NCBI GenBank assembly: GCA_007136405.1
Contig: SLHA01000120.1
Coordinates: forward strand, 1 to 34,289
From: Candidatus Latescibacterota bacterium
GTDB taxonomy: Bacteria > Latescibacterota > UBA2968 > UBA8231
Length of the DNA stretch: 34,289 nucleotides
Direction of reading: 5' to 3'
The notes below the pieces were generated by a model that had not been told where the DNA came from, searched no databases, and worked only from the letters and a program-made list of their open reading frames with translations. Numbering within the stretch: position 1 is the stretch's first letter; each line of letters begins with the position of its first letter. Shown piece after piece: positions 14,940 to 22,493 of this stretch. The position numbers and the translations under genes are program-made.

Positions 14940-17147
14940 TCAGCAATGCTCCGTGCGTTCCAGCAGCGACGCCTTGAGCGCCGGTGAAAGCCGGTTGAAA
15001 TACTCGGAGTAACCACCCACGCGTACCACCAGATCCTGGTGCCGCTCCGGATGGTCTATGGCCTCGCGCAGGACGGCCTGGTCCACCACGTTGATCTGCA
15101 ACTGCATGCCGCCCAGGTCGAAATAGGTGCGGATGAGACCGATCAAGCGTTCGCGCTGCTCCGGCTCCTGCAGCATGGAGCGTGCGAAGCGTGCGTTTAC
15201 GACCAGCGTTCCGGGGGCCAGATCGTGGGTGATGCGCGTCACGGAGCGCAGCATGGCCGTCGGGCCGTGGTGGTCTCGTCCCTGATATGGCCCGGCGCTG
15301 TCGGCGATCGGCGCGCCGGCGAAACGGCCGTCTGGCGTGGCCATGACGCTTTCGCCGGCGCCGGCATAGGTGACGAACATCAGACAGGCCGGCAGGAAGC
15401 GACCACCGCGCCATGGGGCGTACCGGCGCAGATCGGTGAAGACGAAGCGGGACACCGACGCGGCCAGCTCGTCCGCTTCCGGGTCATCGTTGCCGAAACG
15501 GGGACAGTTGGCCAGCTTTTCCCTGAGCGCCTCATGGCCGGCGAAGTCCGCCCGGAGAGCGTCCCGCAGGTCCGTGCCCGTCAGCATCTGTTCCTGGAAC
15601 ACCAGCCGGCGCACCGCGGCCAGCGAATCCGCCACATTGGCCAGGCCACCTACGTTGACCACGCTCCAGTTGTAACGCGCCCCACCGGCATTGAACTCCA
15701 CGCCCGCATCGATGCAGTCGTCGACCAGCAGAGACCGGATCGGCTGCGGCTGCCACTGGGCCTTGGCTTCCTGGTCGGCGTTGACCTCGGCCACGAGCCG
15801 AGCTATGGCGTGGCGTAGATCGGCGTAATACGCGTTCAGCAGGGCATCGAACCGGTCCGCCACGGGCAGCTCCCGTTCCAGGGTCCGGGTGAGGATCTGC
15901 GGCAGGTTGATCCCGGCATCCAGCGAACCCACGTTGGAGGTGCCGTGCATCATGGTTTCGGTGCATCCCCCGAAGGCGAAATCCGCCAGGTCCTCCTGAC
16001 GGATATTCAGGTGCGCCCGGCGCAGGGCCAACTGATATCCTTCTTCGCTGTACAGGGCGGGAATACCGCAACCCGTGGCGATGGCATCCAGGGCCAGATC
16101 CAGGATGTCGCGCGGTGTGTCGCGGCGGAGGCGCAGGGCCAGATTGGGCCGGCGAATGGACCGGGCCGCCCGTAAACCGGCCCGGGTGAAGCCGTTGTAG
16201 GCCGGCTTGCCCTCCCCGTTGGAACCGCCCAGCGCTACATTCCAGCCCGAGTTGGCGTCCACGTTTTCCCACAGCGCGCGTACCAGCCGGGTTCCATCCT
16301 CTTCCGTAAGCCTGCCGCCGGCGAGGTCCTGGTCGTAGTACGAGCCCAGGTCCTGGTCGATGCGGCCCAGACTGTCGCAGCCATCCAGGTAGTACACGAA
16401 GTTGGCGCAGACCAGGGCTTCGAACAGGTTGCGGGCCGGACTGAACGGCACACGCCGCAGGGCGGCCAGCAACTGCTGCCGCGGGGAGCCGCCGCTGGTC
16501 ACACCTGGGCGCGCGTCACCGGGGTCCGGGGCGCTCTCCAGGTGTGCCAGACAGGCCGCGTGCCAGGCGCGCACTCCGGCTAGAACGTCGATGAGTGCGG
16601 TGCACAGATTGATGGCCTCATCGTCCTTCCGGGCACGGGCCCGCTCCAGGCACTGGCCTATGCGTTCCTGATAGCGGTCCAGCCCTTCACGGGCAATCCG
16701 GCCGAAATTCGGAATGCTGTGGGTGTACCCGGCGCCGCCCAGGCGGAACTCGGGCGATATGGGAGCGCCGACCATCGGGTAGTCGCACAGACACCGGTGC
16801 AGTGCCTTCAGGTCCAAGGCGGTGTCCGGATGGTTCTGGCGCAATTCCTGGCAGACGCGGGCGTCGTAATGCAGGGAGCGGGAGTATTGAAAGGTGACGA
16901 TGCGCCCTCCCTCCCAGATGTTGTACCGGCCGCCCGGGTACAACAGGTGGTCCTCCCAGACAGGAGCCTCACGATTCTCCAGATGACGCCGCAGAGCCCT
17001 GCCCATGCGCTGGACGATGGACTGGGCCGGTGCCTCGAAAAAACCGGCTGCCAGGTGTTCGCCCAACCGGGCCAACGTAGCGACGGCTGGCGCGGTTGGA
17101 ACAACGGGCGCATGTGCATCAAAAGCGTACGCGTGTGCCGTGGTCAT
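14940..17147 (-). CDS. glycyl radical enzyme, pyruvate-formate-lyase superfamily (C-x-E type)
   Basis: A 735-residue protein. Near residue 395 it has ADFAFGGCTETMMHG: the thiyl-radical cysteine (Cys395) with a glutamate two residues on (Glu397), as in the eliminase group (choline lyase CutC, glycerol and propanediol dehydratases). Pyruvate formate-lyase instead has two adjacent cysteines. Near the C-terminus, VVRVGGYSEYFNRLSP gives the glycyl radical site (about Gly712, R-V-x-G-Y-x-x-x-F). Both catalytic loops are intact. The usual PFL N-terminal motifs are divergent and I do not recognise the subfamily, so the substrate is unknown. The required activating radical SAM enzyme is not next to it. 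Location beside methyltransferase, sulfatase and carbohydrate genes suggests a catabolic eliminase or lyase. Confidence 0.88.
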   Translation of the reverse strand: MTTAHAYAFDAHAPVVPTAPAVATLARLGEHLAAGFFEAPAQSIVQRMGRALRRHLENREAPVWEDHLLYPGGRYNIWEGGRIVTFQYSRSLHYDARVCQELRQNHPDTALDLKALHRCLCDYPMVGAPISPEFRLGGAGYTHSIPNFGRIAREGLDRYQERIGQCLERARARKDDEAINLCTALIDVLAGVRAWHAACLAHLESAPDPGDARPGVTSGGSPRQQLLAALRRVPFSPARNLFEALVCANFVYYLDGCDSLGRIDQDLGSYYDQDLAGGRLTEEDGTRLVRALWENVDANSGWNVALGGSNGEGKPAYNGFTRAGLRAARSIRRPNLALRLRRDTPRDILDLALDAIATGCGIPALYSEEGYQLALRRAHLNIRQEDLADFAFGGCTETMMHGTSNVGSLDAGINLPQILTRTLERELPVADRFDALLNAYYADLRHAIARLVAEVNADQEAKAQWQPQPIRSLLVDDCIDAGVEFNAGGARYNWSVVNVGGLANVADSLAAVRRLVFQEQMLTGTDLRDALRADFAGHEALREKLANCPRFGNDDPEADELAASVSRFVFTDLRRYAPWRGGRFLPACLMFVTYAGAGESVMATPDGRFAGAPIADSAGPYQGRDHHGPTAMLRSVTRITHDLAPGTLVVNARFARSMLQEPEQRERLIGLIRTYFDLGGMQLQINVVDQAVLREAIDHPERHQDLVVRVGGYSEYFNRLSPALKASLLERTEHC

Positions 17148-17242
17148 GTTTTTTACCTGCCTGGCCTTATTTTTCAGGTTGTGCCGGTGCGGTAGTCATG
17201 ATGATCTGCCTGACGGGTCTGTTCGCGCGATGATCCGTTGCC

Positions 17243-17335
17243 TGCGCCACCGTGCATTTTTTGCCCACCGCGGGTTTTTGCCTACCGTGGGTCGTTGTCC
17301 ACCGCGGATTTTTGTCCACCGAGAGTTTTTTGTTT
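17243..17335. repeat. 17-bp tandem repeat array with T-tracts
   Basis: Four clean units start at 17262, 17279, 17296 and 17313, an exact 17-base period, with consensus TGYCCACCGCGGGTTTT. A looser first unit (from 17243) and a partial last one flank them. The array sits ~100 bases upstream of the glycyl radical enzyme start. Regularly spaced T-tracts at under two helical turns could bend DNA or serve as a protein array; this is inference. Confidence 0.85.
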
Positions 17336-17419
17336 CGGCGCCCGTGACCGGGGCAGTGCGCCTCCTCCCGGTACCCGGCTCACGGTGCGTCCAGGGCCAA
17401 CCTGCAGCCGGCGCCCATG

Positions 17420-17445
17420 GTCGTAACTATATAGTCGTAACTATA
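17420..17445. promoter_or_regulatory. AT-rich direct repeat, possible regulator site
   Basis: GTCGTAACTATA occurs at 17420-17431 and again at 17434-17445, period 14, in a short AT-rich island inside GC-rich DNA. A TATAGT-like sequence is included. It could be an operator or promoter element upstream of the glycyl radical enzyme gene; nothing confirms this. Confidence 0.4.
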
Positions 17446-17581
17446 GTGACTTGTAAAGCTGTGGCAATGGGCTTGCACGCTGCGACCGGAACGCCCACAG
17501 GCGCGCCGCATGAGTAGCACGGTAAGCACCATTATTTCTGCAACGGTGTACTACCTGCGTTGGAAGGTTGCCCCTTTCTGC

Positions 17582-18424
17582 TCAATGATTCTGTTTCCTG
17601 ACCGCTCCCTTGACGATGGATTCGGCCAGCCTGGGCCAGAGCAGGTTGAGCACCAGCAGCGCCTTGAGCTTCCATGGAATGATCAGCGTGCGCCGGCGCC
17701 GGCGGATGGACCGGATGATGGCGTGGACCGCATCATCCAAAGGTACCGACTCACGGCTGTGACCGCGCGACGAACGGCCCAGCTGGCGGCCGTCTCCCCC
17801 GAAGGCATGATCGCGCAGCTCCGTACCGCGCAACCAATGCGGCATCACCGTGAGGATATCCACACCACTGCCTTCCAGCTCCATGCGGAGGGTTTCGCAA
17901 AACCCCTGCAGAGCGTGCTTGGAGGCGACGTACCCCGTGTGTAGCGGGACTCCGATCTTGCTCTGGATGGACGATATCACCACGATCATGCCACTGGTTT
18001 TACGCAGCTCCGGCAGGGCGAAGTGAACGCAGTGCAACGCCCCCAGGTAGTTGACTTCCATCAGGCGACGGAACACGTTGAGGTCCTCCACATCCTCGAA
18101 ACGCGACCACATGCTGATACCTGCATTGGCAATCAGGTAATCCACTCGACCGTACTCCGCCACGGTTGAGGCGAGCAGACGCTGGCAGTCTTCCGGCACT
18201 GTCACGTCACCGGTGACCGACAGGGCACGGGCTCCCGCAGCGTGGCAGCGCGCTGCCACGGCTTCCTGCTTTTCGGCCTCCGGAGATAGAAGCGCCAAAT
18301 CTGCGCCCAGAGCGGCGAACTCGGTAGCCAGACGGGCCCCCAGTCCAGATGAAGCGCCGGTGATCACGATAGTGCGGCCGCGGTATTCAGCCGGTACGGA
18401 CGGCGGTTTCTGGCCGGGGCTCAT
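17582..18424 (-). CDS. short-chain dehydrogenase/reductase (DHRS7B/PexRAP-like)
   Basis: A 280-residue classical SDR. TGASSGLG (22-29) is the nucleotide-binding loop, NAG is at 100-102, and Ser151/152 with Tyr165-x-x-x-Lys169 (GYVASK) form the catalytic set. The C-terminus has a basic RRRRR stretch and a hydrophobic segment (LKALLVLNLLWP), suggesting membrane association. The overall style (MPHWLRGTELRD; the basic and hydrophobic tail) resembles DHRS7B-type SDRs. Mammalian DHRS7B/PexRAP reduces acyl/alkyl-dihydroxyacetone phosphate, the step right after alkylglycerone-phosphate synthase. Its ATG directly follows the TGA of exactly such a synthase gene (TGAATG), so it is translationally coupled to it. 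The substrate assignment rests on this context. Confidence 0.85.
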   Translation of the reverse strand: MSPGQKPPSVPAEYRGRTIVITGASSGLGARLATEFAALGADLALLSPEAEKQEAVAARCHAAGARALSVTGDVTVPEDCQRLLASTVAEYGRVDYLIANAGISMWSRFEDVEDLNVFRRLMEVNYLGALHCVHFALPELRKTSGMIVVISSIQSKIGVPLHTGYVASKHALQGFCETLRMELEGSGVDILTVMPHWLRGTELRDHAFGGDGRQLGRSSRGHSRESVPLDDAVHAIIRSIRRRRRTLIIPWKLKALLVLNLLWPRLAESIVKGAVRKQNH

Positions 18425-20293
18425 TCAGTCCTCGTCAGCGGGCTTGTCCGTGCTGGTGCACACATTGTTGGCGATGGCGAAGATATTGGCCGGATCCATG
18501 GCCAGCTTCAGCTGACGCACTACGGCGATGCTGTTGGGTGTCTGGATCTGGTCCAGAAAACCCTGGCGGATCTTGCCGATACCGTGGTGATGAGACAGCG
18601 AGCCGCCGTTATCCAGGATGGTCTGACGGATGTGCTGTTCGATGGCATGATACACACGGGTTCGATCCGCCAGGTTACGCCCGCTGAAACCCATGGTAAA
18701 ATAGACACAGACGCCGGTCTGGTAGGTCTGGGTGACGCGGTAGGACAGATAAGGACGGCCTTCCACCCCATGCGTCCGGCACTGCTCGAACAAGGCCTTT
18801 TCCGCGGCGCTGGTTACCGGTCCAATGCGGTTCCAGGGTACCGTCGTCTCGAATGTCTCGCCGATGATGTGGAACTGGTTGAAGAACTCCCTGATATAGG
18901 CGATGGCGAAAGTGAGCATGTACCCGCGCTTGCCGTTGCTGGAGCCGCCGCTGACACCGCCGTATTTCTTGCCCGTACTGAACACCACGCGCCGCTGATG
19001 GCGCACCTCCGCCGGGGTGCCTTCCATCAGGATGGTGCAGGCGCACATCTCCAGCGGCCGAAAGCCCAGAATCTTCAGAAGCACGAATTTCTGCACTGCG
19101 GTGACGATCCTGCGACAACGCCTTGCTTCCGGTTTGAGTGCCTGGCCAAAGCGGAACTCGAAATTATTGACCAGCCGAATGCTGGCCGGCAGAACCCCCT
19201 GCCGCTGGCGCAATTCCTTGAGAAACGCCACGCCGCGCTCGAAGGTGGGGAACACCAGCGAGCCATACTGCTGGGCCTGCGGTTTGGGGTGGATTTTGAG
19301 CACGGCGCGGGTGATGATGCCGAAGTTGCCCTCGCTGCCGAAGAGGAAATACTTGGGCTGAACCCCCACCGAGTTGCGCGGGGTGGGATGGTGCATTTCG
19401 ATCGCACCGGTGGGCGTAACCACCGTGGCCTCGATGACGATATCCTCGATGTTGCCGTAGCGGTTTTTCTTCATGCCGCTGGCATGGGTGGATATCCAGC
19501 CTCCAAGGGTGGACAGTTCCACGCTGTCCGGATCATGGCCCGAGGTATACCCGCGTTCCAGCAGCTCGCGCTCCAGGGTCATGCCGAGTATGCCGGCCTC
19601 GACGCCGGCCTGCAGGTTGTCTTCGTCCACCCACAGGATGCGGTTCATCCGGCGCATGTCAACCACGGCGATGTGCCTCCGCTCCGCGACGGGGAGGGTG
19701 AGGGCGCCGCTGACATTGGTGCCGCCGCCGTAGGGGACCAGGACGACCTGGTGGGTGCCGGCCAGCCGGACGATGTGACGGACTTGATCTTCGTTCTCTG
19801 GATACAGGACCACATCGGCAAGCCGCTCCGGGGGGCTGTCGTACAGGAGCCGGTAAACTTCGTCGACGCTGAGTTGCCCATGACTGTGGGCCAGGCGATC
19901 CTGGTCATCCTGGCAGATCTGACCTGCGTCGAGCACGGCGTTCAGGGCCCGCAGGAAACCATCATCGCCAACCGGCGCTGGCAGGTGTTCGTACCGGAGC
20001 TCGGACTCGGCATCCTCGGGACGGATGGGTACCTGCAGAACCTCCTCCGCAAACGGAACGAACTCCGGCATAACCGTGCCTGAGATGGGGTAGCGGCTGC
20101 CGGTGACCCGGATTCGACGCGGGGCATCAAAGACGAACTGGGTATCGGTAAACCCCCAGCGGTGCCGGTATGGCTCTCCTTCGTCGAAGGAGTAGGAATA
20201 TTCCAGCGCCTTTCCCGGTCTGCCGCGGCGCAGGATGCCGACTATGATTACCGCCGCCAGTACCAGTGTGATGACCGACGCAACTACCACCAT
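18425..20293 (-). CDS. alkylglycerone-phosphate synthase-like FAD enzyme with a membrane anchor
   Basis: A 622-residue protein; the ATG at 20293 follows AAGGAGAT on the minus strand. Residues ~2-20 (VVVASVITLVLAAVIIVGIL) are a membrane anchor. The PCMH-type FAD domain shows VLVPYGGGTNVSGAL, TSGHDPDSVELSTLGGWIST, YGNIEDIVIEATVVTP and LFGSEGNFGIITRAVLKIHP. The substrate domain ends with SLSHHHGIGKIR, whose three histidines (about 568-570) match the essential His triad of eukaryotic AGPS. AGPS exchanges the acyl chain of acyl-DHAP for a fatty alcohol, forming the ether bond of ether lipids. Related FAD oxidases (GlcD, D-lactate dehydrogenase) share the FAD domain but usually lack the HHH motif. 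It is followed directly by the coupled reductase gene. Confidence 0.85.
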   Translation of the reverse strand: MVVVASVITLVLAAVIIVGILRRGRPGKALEYSYSFDEGEPYRHRWGFTDTQFVFDAPRRIRVTGSRYPISGTVMPEFVPFAEEVLQVPIRPEDAESELRYEHLPAPVGDDGFLRALNAVLDAGQICQDDQDRLAHSHGQLSVDEVYRLLYDSPPERLADVVLYPENEDQVRHIVRLAGTHQVVLVPYGGGTNVSGALTLPVAERRHIAVVDMRRMNRILWVDEDNLQAGVEAGILGMTLERELLERGYTSGHDPDSVELSTLGGWISTHASGMKKNRYGNIEDIVIEATVVTPTGAIEMHHPTPRNSVGVQPKYFLFGSEGNFGIITRAVLKIHPKPQAQQYGSLVFPTFERGVAFLKELRQRQGVLPASIRLVNNFEFRFGQALKPEARRCRRIVTAVQKFVLLKILGFRPLEMCACTILMEGTPAEVRHQRRVVFSTGKKYGGVSGGSSNGKRGYMLTFAIAYIREFFNQFHIIGETFETTVPWNRIGPVTSAAEKALFEQCRTHGVEGRPYLSYRVTQTYQTGVCVYFTMGFSGRNLADRTRVYHAIEQHIRQTILDNGGSLSHHHGIGKIRQGFLDQIQTPNSIAVVRQLKLAMDPANIFAIANNVCTSTDKPADED

Positions 20294-20393
20294 ATGGATC
20301 GATCTCCTTGCTTCCGGCAAAATTCCGGCAGGGCTTCCGGCACACGGGACCACGCCCGGTAACCGGCTTCCGGACCGGAGATAACCCGGGATA

Positions 20394-20407
20394 CTTTGGC
20401 GCCAAAG
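20394..20407. promoter_or_regulatory. perfect 14-bp palindrome
   Basis: CTTTGGCGCCAAAG is a perfect palindrome, 100 bases upstream of the synthase start and 270 bases upstream of the DUF134 start. Its size and position suit a dimeric regulator's operator; no regulator is assigned. Confidence 0.4.
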
Positions 20408-20456
20408 GCGCTGGATGCGGCTTCTATCGCCGGAGCGCCGCGGAGGTGGAATCACA

Positions 20457-20492
20457 GAGCTTCAGGCCGTGCACGAGCTTCAGGCCGTGAAT
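20457..20492. repeat. 18-bp direct repeat
   Basis: GAGCTTCAGGCCGTG occurs at 20457 and 20475 in the divergent intergenic region (20294-20679). Three copies of TTCCGGCA-like sequence lie at about 20310-20340. No gene is seen in this region. Confidence 0.6.
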
Positions 20493-20613
20493 GGACCGCC
20501 CGCTGTCACCGTTCCCGGCTTCCGGGCTGACCCAATAATCGCCAGACCTCGCCTTCGTGGCAAGGGCTGTGGTCCGCCCTCAATGCCATCCAGACGGCGT
20601 GTTGGTATACCCC

Positions 20614-20658
20614 TTGACAAAGCTTCGTAATGAGCATATGTTCATAAATGAGCGATTT
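20614..20658 (+). promoter_or_regulatory. sigma-70 promoter and possible operator for the DUF134 gene
   Basis: TTGACA (20614-20619), a 17-base spacer and TATGTT (20637-20642) form a near-consensus promoter 38 bases before the DUF134 start. TGAGCATATGTTCA, a near-perfect palindrome with one mismatched pair, covers the -10 box, and AATGAGC is repeated 17-18 bases apart on either side. A repressor bound there would block the polymerase. Self-regulation by the DUF134 protein is a reasonable guess. Confidence 0.65.
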
Positions 20659-20679
20659 GAACGAGAAGGAGGACACGTC

Positions 20680-21165
20680 ATGCCGCGCCCGCCGAAAACC
20701 CGCTTCATCCAGGGCGGACCCCAGGTGGTCTCATTCAAGCCCAGCGGCGTACCGGCCCGGACACTGCAGACGGTGGTTCTGGGGCTGGACGAGTTGGAAG
20801 CCATTCGGCTGGCTGATCTGGAGGGGCTCTATCATGAAGTGGCGGCAGCGCGTATGCGGATCAGCAGGCCCACGTTCGGGCGTCTGCTGGCCCAGGCCCG
20901 GGCCAAGGTGGCGGACGCGTTGTTTCACGGTAAGGCGCTTGTTTTCCAGGGTGGTGCGGTGCATCTGGGAGATGCCGCTGGTTTCCAGTGCGGTCGCTGC
21001 GGCAGGCGCTGGGAGGTACCCGGGCGGAGCGCGCCACCGCGGGCTTGTGCGGCCTGCGGATCGGATCAGATCAGCAGCACGGTGCCGCCGGGAGCCACCA
21101 CCGGTCCGGGGCGTGGAGGCCACGGCCATGGGCGCGGGCGGCATGGGAGGGGGTGTGATCGTTGA
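20680..21165 (+). CDS. DUF134 family predicted DNA-binding protein
   Basis: A 161-residue protein with AAGGAGG before the ATG. It starts MPRPPKTRFIQGGPQVVSFK. It continues with the DUF134 helix-turn-helix core (LGLDELEAIRLADLEGLYHE followed by MRISRPTFGRLLAQARAKVA). Then come a Zn-ribbon-like CGRCGRRW...CAACGS (two C-x-x-C pairs) and a Gly/His/Arg-rich tail. DUF134 proteins are small regulators of anaerobes and archaea, usually next to DUF5320 and NifX/NafY-like iron-molybdenum-cofactor domain genes. Here the DUF5320 gene follows but no NifX-like gene does; instead the Fe-S assembly pair does. The His-rich tail may bind metal. A longer in-frame start at 20557 would include the promoter and is rejected. 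Confidence 0.88.
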   Translation: MPRPPKTRFIQGGPQVVSFKPSGVPARTLQTVVLGLDELEAIRLADLEGLYHEVAAARMRISRPTFGRLLAQARAKVADALFHGKALVFQGGAVHLGDAAGFQCGRCGRRWEVPGRSAPPRACAACGSDQISSTVPPGATTGPGRGGHGHGRGRHGRGCDR

Positions 21166-21259
21166 ATGGGTGCATCACTGGCCGGTCATGTCACTGGAGT
21201 CATCCGGCCAGTCCACGAATCACTCCAGGTACCAGTAACCAAAACCAAGGAGGGCAATC

Positions 21260-21652
21260 ATGCCACGCGGAGACAGAACCGGGCCCGTGGGAGCGGGACC
21301 GATGACCGGAAGGGCTGCTGGATCCTGTGCCGGGTACCCGGTACCGGGTTACGCCAATTCGGCGCCCGGTTGCGGGTACGGCAGGGGATACGGACGCGGC
21401 GGTGGCCGGGGCATGGCCTGGCGCCGCGGGCGGGGTGGAGCAGGATACTCCGCCGGGGCCTATGGCTGGGCACCGCCGCCTGCGACCCCTGCTGACGTAC
21501 CCCCTGAGGGCGTGCCGCAGATGTCACGGCAGCAGGAGCGCAAGGCTCTGGAACAGCAGTTGGCGGGACTGCAGTCGCAGTTGAGCTACCTGCAGGAACG
21601 TCTGGAAGCTCTGAATGACACGCCTGAGCCGGAAGATCAGCCGGCCCAGTAG
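21260..21652 (+). CDS. DUF5320 family protein, Gly/Arg-rich with a C-terminal coiled coil
   Basis: A 130-residue protein from ATG 21260 with AAGGAGGG upstream. It starts MPRGDRTGPVGAGPMTGRAA, the invariable DUF5320 opening (P-x-G-D-x-T-G-P...G-P-x-T-G-R). A low-complexity stretch of Gly, Tyr and Arg follows (about residues 38-70). The end is a helical coiled coil (RQQERKALEQQLAGLQSQLS and LQERLEAL). DUF5320 proteins accompany DUF134 regulators and nitrogenase-cofactor-like proteins in anaerobes; their function is unknown. It probably shares a transcript with the DUF134 gene. Confidence 0.85.
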   Translation: MPRGDRTGPVGAGPMTGRAAGSCAGYPVPGYANSAPGCGYGRGYGRGGGRGMAWRRGRGGAGYSAGAYGWAPPPATPADVPPEGVPQMSRQQERKALEQQLAGLQSQLSYLQERLEALNDTPEPEDQPAQ

Positions 21653-21958
21653 GGCTCGGGGTGGCTGATCCCTGTTTTTAGCAGTGCCAGGCGGCGGTCC
21701 GATCCGGGTCGCCGCCTGGACGATCGTGGGTCGGTCACCTCATGACCAGCAGCATGCCGGAACGGAAGTCTCCGGTGCCGCCTGGATGCGGGACCGGCGC
21801 GCAGCCGGCTGCCGCAGTCCATCGGGCGACGAACAGCCATCGACCGTTGACACAGCCCGTCGCATCCGTTATTTGTTGATGGATATGACAGTTGGGGCAT
21901 ACGTTCTACCTGGTATGGCCCCGGTTCCGATACAGCGATGCGGGTGAGGCGGGTATAG
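21653..21958. other. 306-base intergenic region with a stem-loop and promoter
   Basis: Contains a perfect 10-bp stem, CCAGGCGGCG (21687-21696) and CGCCGCCTGG (21710-21719), without a T-run. It also has a candidate promoter TTGACA (21847-21852), 17 bases, TATTTG (21870-21875) for the Fe-S genes. No ORF with family features was seen. Confidence 0.5.
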
Positions 21959-22489
21959 ATGGACTGGACGGACAGGCTGGCTGACAAGGTCGAGCAGCTG
22001 CTGCGTAAACGGATGAAGGAAGACCAGCCGGCCGCGGCTACCCAACAGACGCAGGCCGCGGCGGCACCGCAGATGTCAGGGCCGGTACTGTACTACACGG
22101 AGGCAGTGATCGACCATTTTACGGATCCGCGCAATGTCGGGGATATGACAACAGAAGAAGCGGATGGGTACGCCGTCATCGGGGATCCGCTGTGCGGCGA
22201 CCAGATGAAACTGTGGATCAAGGTGGAAGACGAGCGCATAGTGGACATCCGTTTTCGTTCGTATGGGTGTCCGGGGGCTATTGCCACCAGCAGCATGACC
22301 ACGGAGCTGGCTCGCGGCAAGAGCGTCGATGAGGCCCTGAAGCTGACGGATGACGAGGTCGTCACGGCATTGGGTGGAGTGCCGGAGAACAAGCGCCACT
22401 GTTCGCTGCTGGGAATCAACGCCCTGCATGCCGCAGTGGTGGACTACATGGAAAAATCCACTGAGGCCTCGGACCCAACGGTTTCCTGA
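21959..22489 (+). CDS. IscU/NifU-N Fe-S cluster scaffold protein
   Basis: A 176-residue protein. The IscU fold starts near residue 45 (YYTEAVIDHFTDPRNVG) and keeps all ligands: Cys79 and Asp81 in GDPLCGDQM, Cys104 in YGCPGAIATSS, Cys148 in HCSLLG. These hold a nascent [2Fe-2S] cluster built from sulfur supplied by the adjacent desulfurase. The first ~44 residues are an unusual helical, Gln/Ala-rich extension (DWTDRLADKVEQLLRKRMKE), absent from ordinary IscU. Its stop is four bases before the GTG of the cysteine desulfurase, so the two are coupled. They could supply the glycyl radical activase, radical SAM and dehydratase enzymes of this region. Confidence 0.92.
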   Translation: MDWTDRLADKVEQLLRKRMKEDQPAAATQQTQAAAAPQMSGPVLYYTEAVIDHFTDPRNVGDMTTEEADGYAVIGDPLCGDQMKLWIKVEDERIVDIRFRSYGCPGAIATSSMTTELARGKSVDEALKLTDDEVVTALGGVPENKRHCSLLGINALHAAVVDYMEKSTEASDPTVS

Positions 22490-22493
22490 ACCG

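Larger units (their letters stand above)
17148..17581. other. 434-base gene-free stretch with two repeat arrays
   Basis: Upstream of the glycyl radical enzyme gene and downstream of the reductase gene. It contains the 17-bp tandem array (17243-17335) and an AT-rich direct repeat (17420-17445). No ORF here has family features. Confidence 0.7.

Noticed and set aside
21687-21719. Rho-independent terminator after the DUF5320 gene.
   Set aside because: The perfect stem is not followed by a T-run on either strand.
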